6,901 bases of DNA from the NCBI GenBank assembly GCA_035259145.1, contig DATFWQ010000072.1, forward strand, positions 1-6,901, given 5' to 3'. The position numbers and the translations under genes are program-made. Of this stretch, positions 4,922-6,901 are shown one piece after another. The notes beneath the pieces were generated by a model that was not told the origin of the DNA, ran no database searches, and saw only the letters and a list, made by a program, of their open reading frames with translations. The stretch is from CF-161 sp035259145 (lineage in GTDB: Bacteria > Chloroflexota > Dormibacteria > Dormibacterales > Dormibacteraceae). The stretch's first letter is position 1; each line of letters begins with the position of its first letter.

Positions 4922-6085
4922 GTGAAGCCTGACAACCGGCTGGACGCCGACGTGGCCGTGGTCGGGCTGGGCTCGATGGGCAGCCTGGCCCTGTGGCAGC
5001 TGGCTCGCCGTGGAGTGAAGGCGATCGGGTTCGAGCAGTTCGAGCCGGGACATGATCGAGGCTCCGGCCATGGCGAAAGCCGGATCATTCGGAGCTGCTA
5101 CGCCGAGGGTCCTCAATACGTGCCGCTCCTGCAAGCCGCCTTCCCGCTCTGGCGTCAGCTGGAGGAGGAGACAGCAACGGAGCTTCTCACCGAGAACGGG
5201 GCGCTCTTTCTGGGCCGGCTCGACTCCGGCTTCGTGAAGGGCGCGCGAGCGACCGCTGACCACCATAGCCTGCCGTACGACATCCTGGACCCGGACACCG
5301 TTCAACGCCGGTACCCGCCGCACCGCCTCGAGGCCGGCGAGATCGGGTTCCTCGACCTCAAAGCCGGCTTCCTGCGACCGGAGCTTGCTGTGAGAACAGC
5401 GGTAGCCCGAGCCGTCCAGCTTGGGGCGCAAGTCGTCGCCCCTGAGCGTGTCCAGGCGATCCAGGAGCGTGGGGATGCAGTGGCGGTCCAGACGCCCTCG
5501 CGCACCTACAGGGCTGGACACGTGATCGCGGCGGTGGGAGCCTGGGTTGGCAAACTGCTGCCCGAACTGGGCCTGCCGACATGGGTGGAGAGACAGGTGA
5601 TGGTCTGGTACCCGGCCCGGCGCCCGGAGGAGTTCACGGCGGACCGGTTCCCGATCTTCATCCGGGATCGTGGTGCTCCCGACCTGACGTGGTACGGGTT
5701 CCCGAGCCTGGACGGCTCCACAGTCAAGGTCGCCATACACCACGATGGGCAAGAAGCGGATCCGGACCGCCTCGACCGGGACATCCGCGAGTCCGACTAC
5801 GAAGCGGTCACCACCCTGGTGCGGCGGGCGATTCCTGGCCTCGAACCTGTGCCCGTCCGCGGCAAGGTATGCATGTACACCAACACGCCCGACGGGCACT
5901 TTGTCATCGGGCGGCCTCCCGGAACAAGCAGGATCGTCATGTTGGGCCCGATGGCCGGCCACGGGTTCAAGTTCGCGGCCGTGGTCGGCGCCATTGGGGC
6001 AGACCTGGCGACGGAGGGATCCACCGGGCTGCCGATCGACGCCTTCAGTCCAGCACGCTTCGAGACGGCCGCCCAGCCCGGCTAG
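4922..6085 (+). CDS. FAD-dependent amine oxidase, monomeric sarcosine oxidase / N-methyltryptophan oxidase family
   Basis: This 387-residue flavoprotein is expected to oxidise an N-methyl amino acid, sarcosine being the likeliest, to the amino acid, formaldehyde and hydrogen peroxide. The Rossmann motif GLGSMG (15-20) and Glu38 bind FAD. GHGESRIIRSCYAEG (49-63) corresponds to the family's GSHHGDTRIIR...YGEG flavin/substrate segment. Cys317 in KVCMYTNTPDGHF sits where the family attaches FAD covalently. Lys350 in GHGFK and Lys269 in STVKV align with the active-site lysines known from bacterial sarcosine oxidase, the latter being the oxygen-activating one. Length matches the single-subunit enzymes (about 385-390). 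It starts at GTG 4922, three bases after the methyltransferase TGA, with no clear ribosome binding site, so coupled translation is likely. Dimethylglycine, N-methyltryptophan or a pipecolate-like substrate cannot be excluded. Confidence 0.9.
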   Translation: MKPDNRLDADVAVVGLGSMGSLALWQLARRGVKAIGFEQFEPGHDRGSGHGESRIIRSCYAEGPQYVPLLQAAFPLWRQLEEETATELLTENGALFLGRLDSGFVKGARATADHHSLPYDILDPDTVQRRYPPHRLEAGEIGFLDLKAGFLRPELAVRTAVARAVQLGAQVVAPERVQAIQERGDAVAVQTPSRTYRAGHVIAAVGAWVGKLLPELGLPTWVERQVMVWYPARRPEEFTADRFPIFIRDRGAPDLTWYGFPSLDGSTVKVAIHHDGQEADPDRLDRDIRESDYEAVTTLVRRAIPGLEPVPVRGKVCMYTNTPDGHFVIGRPPGTSRIVMLGPMAGHGFKFAAVVGAIGADLATEGSTGLPIDAFSPARFETAAQPG

Positions 6086-6240
6086 CGGGCGCAGATCACC
6101 AATCGTCCGTGGATAGCGCTAACTGGAGCTTACGGGCCCGCGATACGTCCAACTCCCGGCGAATCGCCCTCTTAGGTGCTCGGGACGGGTCGCACGCCCG
6201 GCAATTGGACCTTATTCGGCGCTCGCGCTTCGAGAATGAG

Positions 6241-6275
6241 GCGGGAGGCCGGCGCCCGGGCTGCCGGCCTCCCGC
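6241..6275 (-). terminator. Terminator-like hairpin between converging genes
   Basis: GCGGGAGGCCGGC (6241-6253) and GCCGGCCTCCCGC (6263-6275) form a perfect 13-base-pair stem with a 9-base loop. It begins 9 bases after the TAA of the DUF998 gene and 155 bases after the sarcosine-oxidase-type gene on the other strand. The sequence after the stem on the minus strand is only pyrimidine-rich (CTCATTCTC), so it is not a classic T-tract terminator. It may stop transcription from both sides. The rest of 6086-6240 shows no gene. Confidence 0.65.
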
Positions 6276-6284
6276 TCTCGCCTG

Positions 6285-6901
6285 TTACTGGACGGCGGCC
6301 AGTGCCCGCGGCTCTCGGCCCTGCAGCCTCAACGCATGCGCCGCGACAAACGCGACCCACACGCAGTCGGTGACCACCAGGAGCCTGTTTGTCAGTCCCA
6401 CCAGCGCTATGACCCCGGACGGCAGCGAGGGCACCTTCGACGATGCCGTGGTCACGTCGCCCCCGGCCTGGATGTAGGTCGCGACCATGACGATGAACGT
6501 CACCACCAGCAGGGCGAGGCTCACCCAGGTCAGGTTGGCGCTCCAGAGCAGCGCTTTCCTTGCGGTCGACCACGGCTGGGTGCGTCCCAGAGGCACGCTG
6601 ATCAGCATGACCGCGAGGGGAAGGGAAATGACTCCGAGCGCTCCGGCCAGGTCGTGAAGAGGGTTGTTCAGGTCGAAAACCGACGCCGCGGCCTCGCCAA
6701 CGCCTGCGGCTATGAGCAGGACCAGCCCGATCCTGCCGGCCTTCGTCTCCACCCGCGACCCGATCGCGAGGGCCAGGGACCAGGAGCTGACCGCCCAGGA
6801 AGCGAACATCAGGGACAGCACCCAGGCGTAGTGCCCATTCGCGTATTCGCTCACCATGCGCCACCTGGGGTCGTACTCGGGGCTGAGCACGTGCAGGCCG
6901 G
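6285..6901 (-). CDS. DUF998-type integral membrane protein, N-terminus beyond the right edge
   Basis: The frame is open to the end of the window and stops at TAA 6287-6285, giving about 205 residues. The segment LSPEYDPRWRMVSEYANGHY followed by a helix is characteristic of DUF998 proteins, in which it comes after the first membrane helix. GTG 6890 is therefore unlikely to be the start, and helix 1 should lie outside the window. Five hydrophobic helices are visible: around YAWVLSLMFASWAVSSW, GRIGLVLLIAAGVGEAAASV, the segment after LHDLAGALG, a long one ending FIVMVATYI, and the last near the C-terminus, so six in total are expected. The DUF998 family's function is not established. The gene converges on the methyltransferase/oxidase pair and shares the hairpin at 6241-6275 as its likely terminator. 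Confidence 0.8.
   Translation of the reverse strand, partial: GLHVLSPEYDPRWRMVSEYANGHYAWVLSLMFASWAVSSWSLALAIGSRVETKAGRIGLVLLIAAGVGEAAASVFDLNNPLHDLAGALGVISLPLAVMLISVPLGRTQPWSTARKALLWSANLTWVSLALLVVTFIVMVATYIQAGGDVTTASSKVPSLPSGVIALVGLTNRLLVVTDCVWVAFVAAHALRLQGREPRALAAVQ

Noticed and set aside
4388..5962. 524-codon open frame on the minus strand opposite the methyltransferase and oxidase genes
   Set aside because: It is antisense to two genes with complete catalytic motifs. Its translation is His/Arg/Pro-rich with no recognisable domain, as expected for a shadow frame in GC-rich DNA.
6076..6090. GCCCG-GCTAG-CGGGC hairpin at the oxidase stop codon as its terminator
   Set aside because: The stem is only 5 base pairs, overlaps the stop codon and has no T-run. 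The 13-base-pair hairpin at 6241-6275 is a better candidate.

Overview
The window is GC-rich, densely packed bacterial chromosome. Its genes lie in two blocks that diverge around position 3600-3870. GC-rich codon third positions, GTG starts, short overlaps between neighbours and a DUF998 gene would fit an actinobacterial, Chloroflexota-like or similar high-GC lineage. Nothing seen fixes the phylum. There is no rRNA, tRNA, CRISPR, transposase or phage gene.

Left block, all on the minus strand, read from 3590 down to 1. It opens with a subtilisin-family (S8) serine protease (3590-2076) that has an intact catalytic set and no signal peptide. In the same frame, directly after its TAG stop, come 79 codons (2075-1836) that read as a small beta-alpha-beta-beta-alpha-beta protein resembling a stand-alone I9/propeptide-type protease inhibitor. 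This segment has no normal start codon near its N-terminus, only ATC at 2066. After a gap of about 200 bases with a promoter-like sequence, a perfect 16-base hairpin, a strong ribosome binding site and an 8-codon leader ORF, there are two overlapping genes (1639-1214 and 1217-426). Both encode a four-helix membrane module and they are recognisable paralogues of each other. The second also carries a soluble N-terminal domain. A further gene starts at 165 and runs off the left edge.

Right block. Two plus-strand genes three bases apart (3875-4918 and 4922-6085) encode a zinc-type homocysteine S-methyltransferase closest to betaine-homocysteine methyltransferase, and a flavin amine oxidase of the monomeric sarcosine oxidase family. 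Together they suggest use of methylated glycines (betaine, dimethylglycine, sarcosine) for methionine synthesis and one-carbon supply. The step from dimethylglycine to sarcosine is not encoded here. The pair converges on a minus-strand DUF998 membrane protein gene (6285 to beyond 6901), with a 13-base-pair terminator-like hairpin between them.

The part most worth attention is the cytosolic protease with its in-frame inhibitor-like segment lacking a start codon, followed by the tandem paralogous membrane proteins. Whether these form one functional unit is inference.
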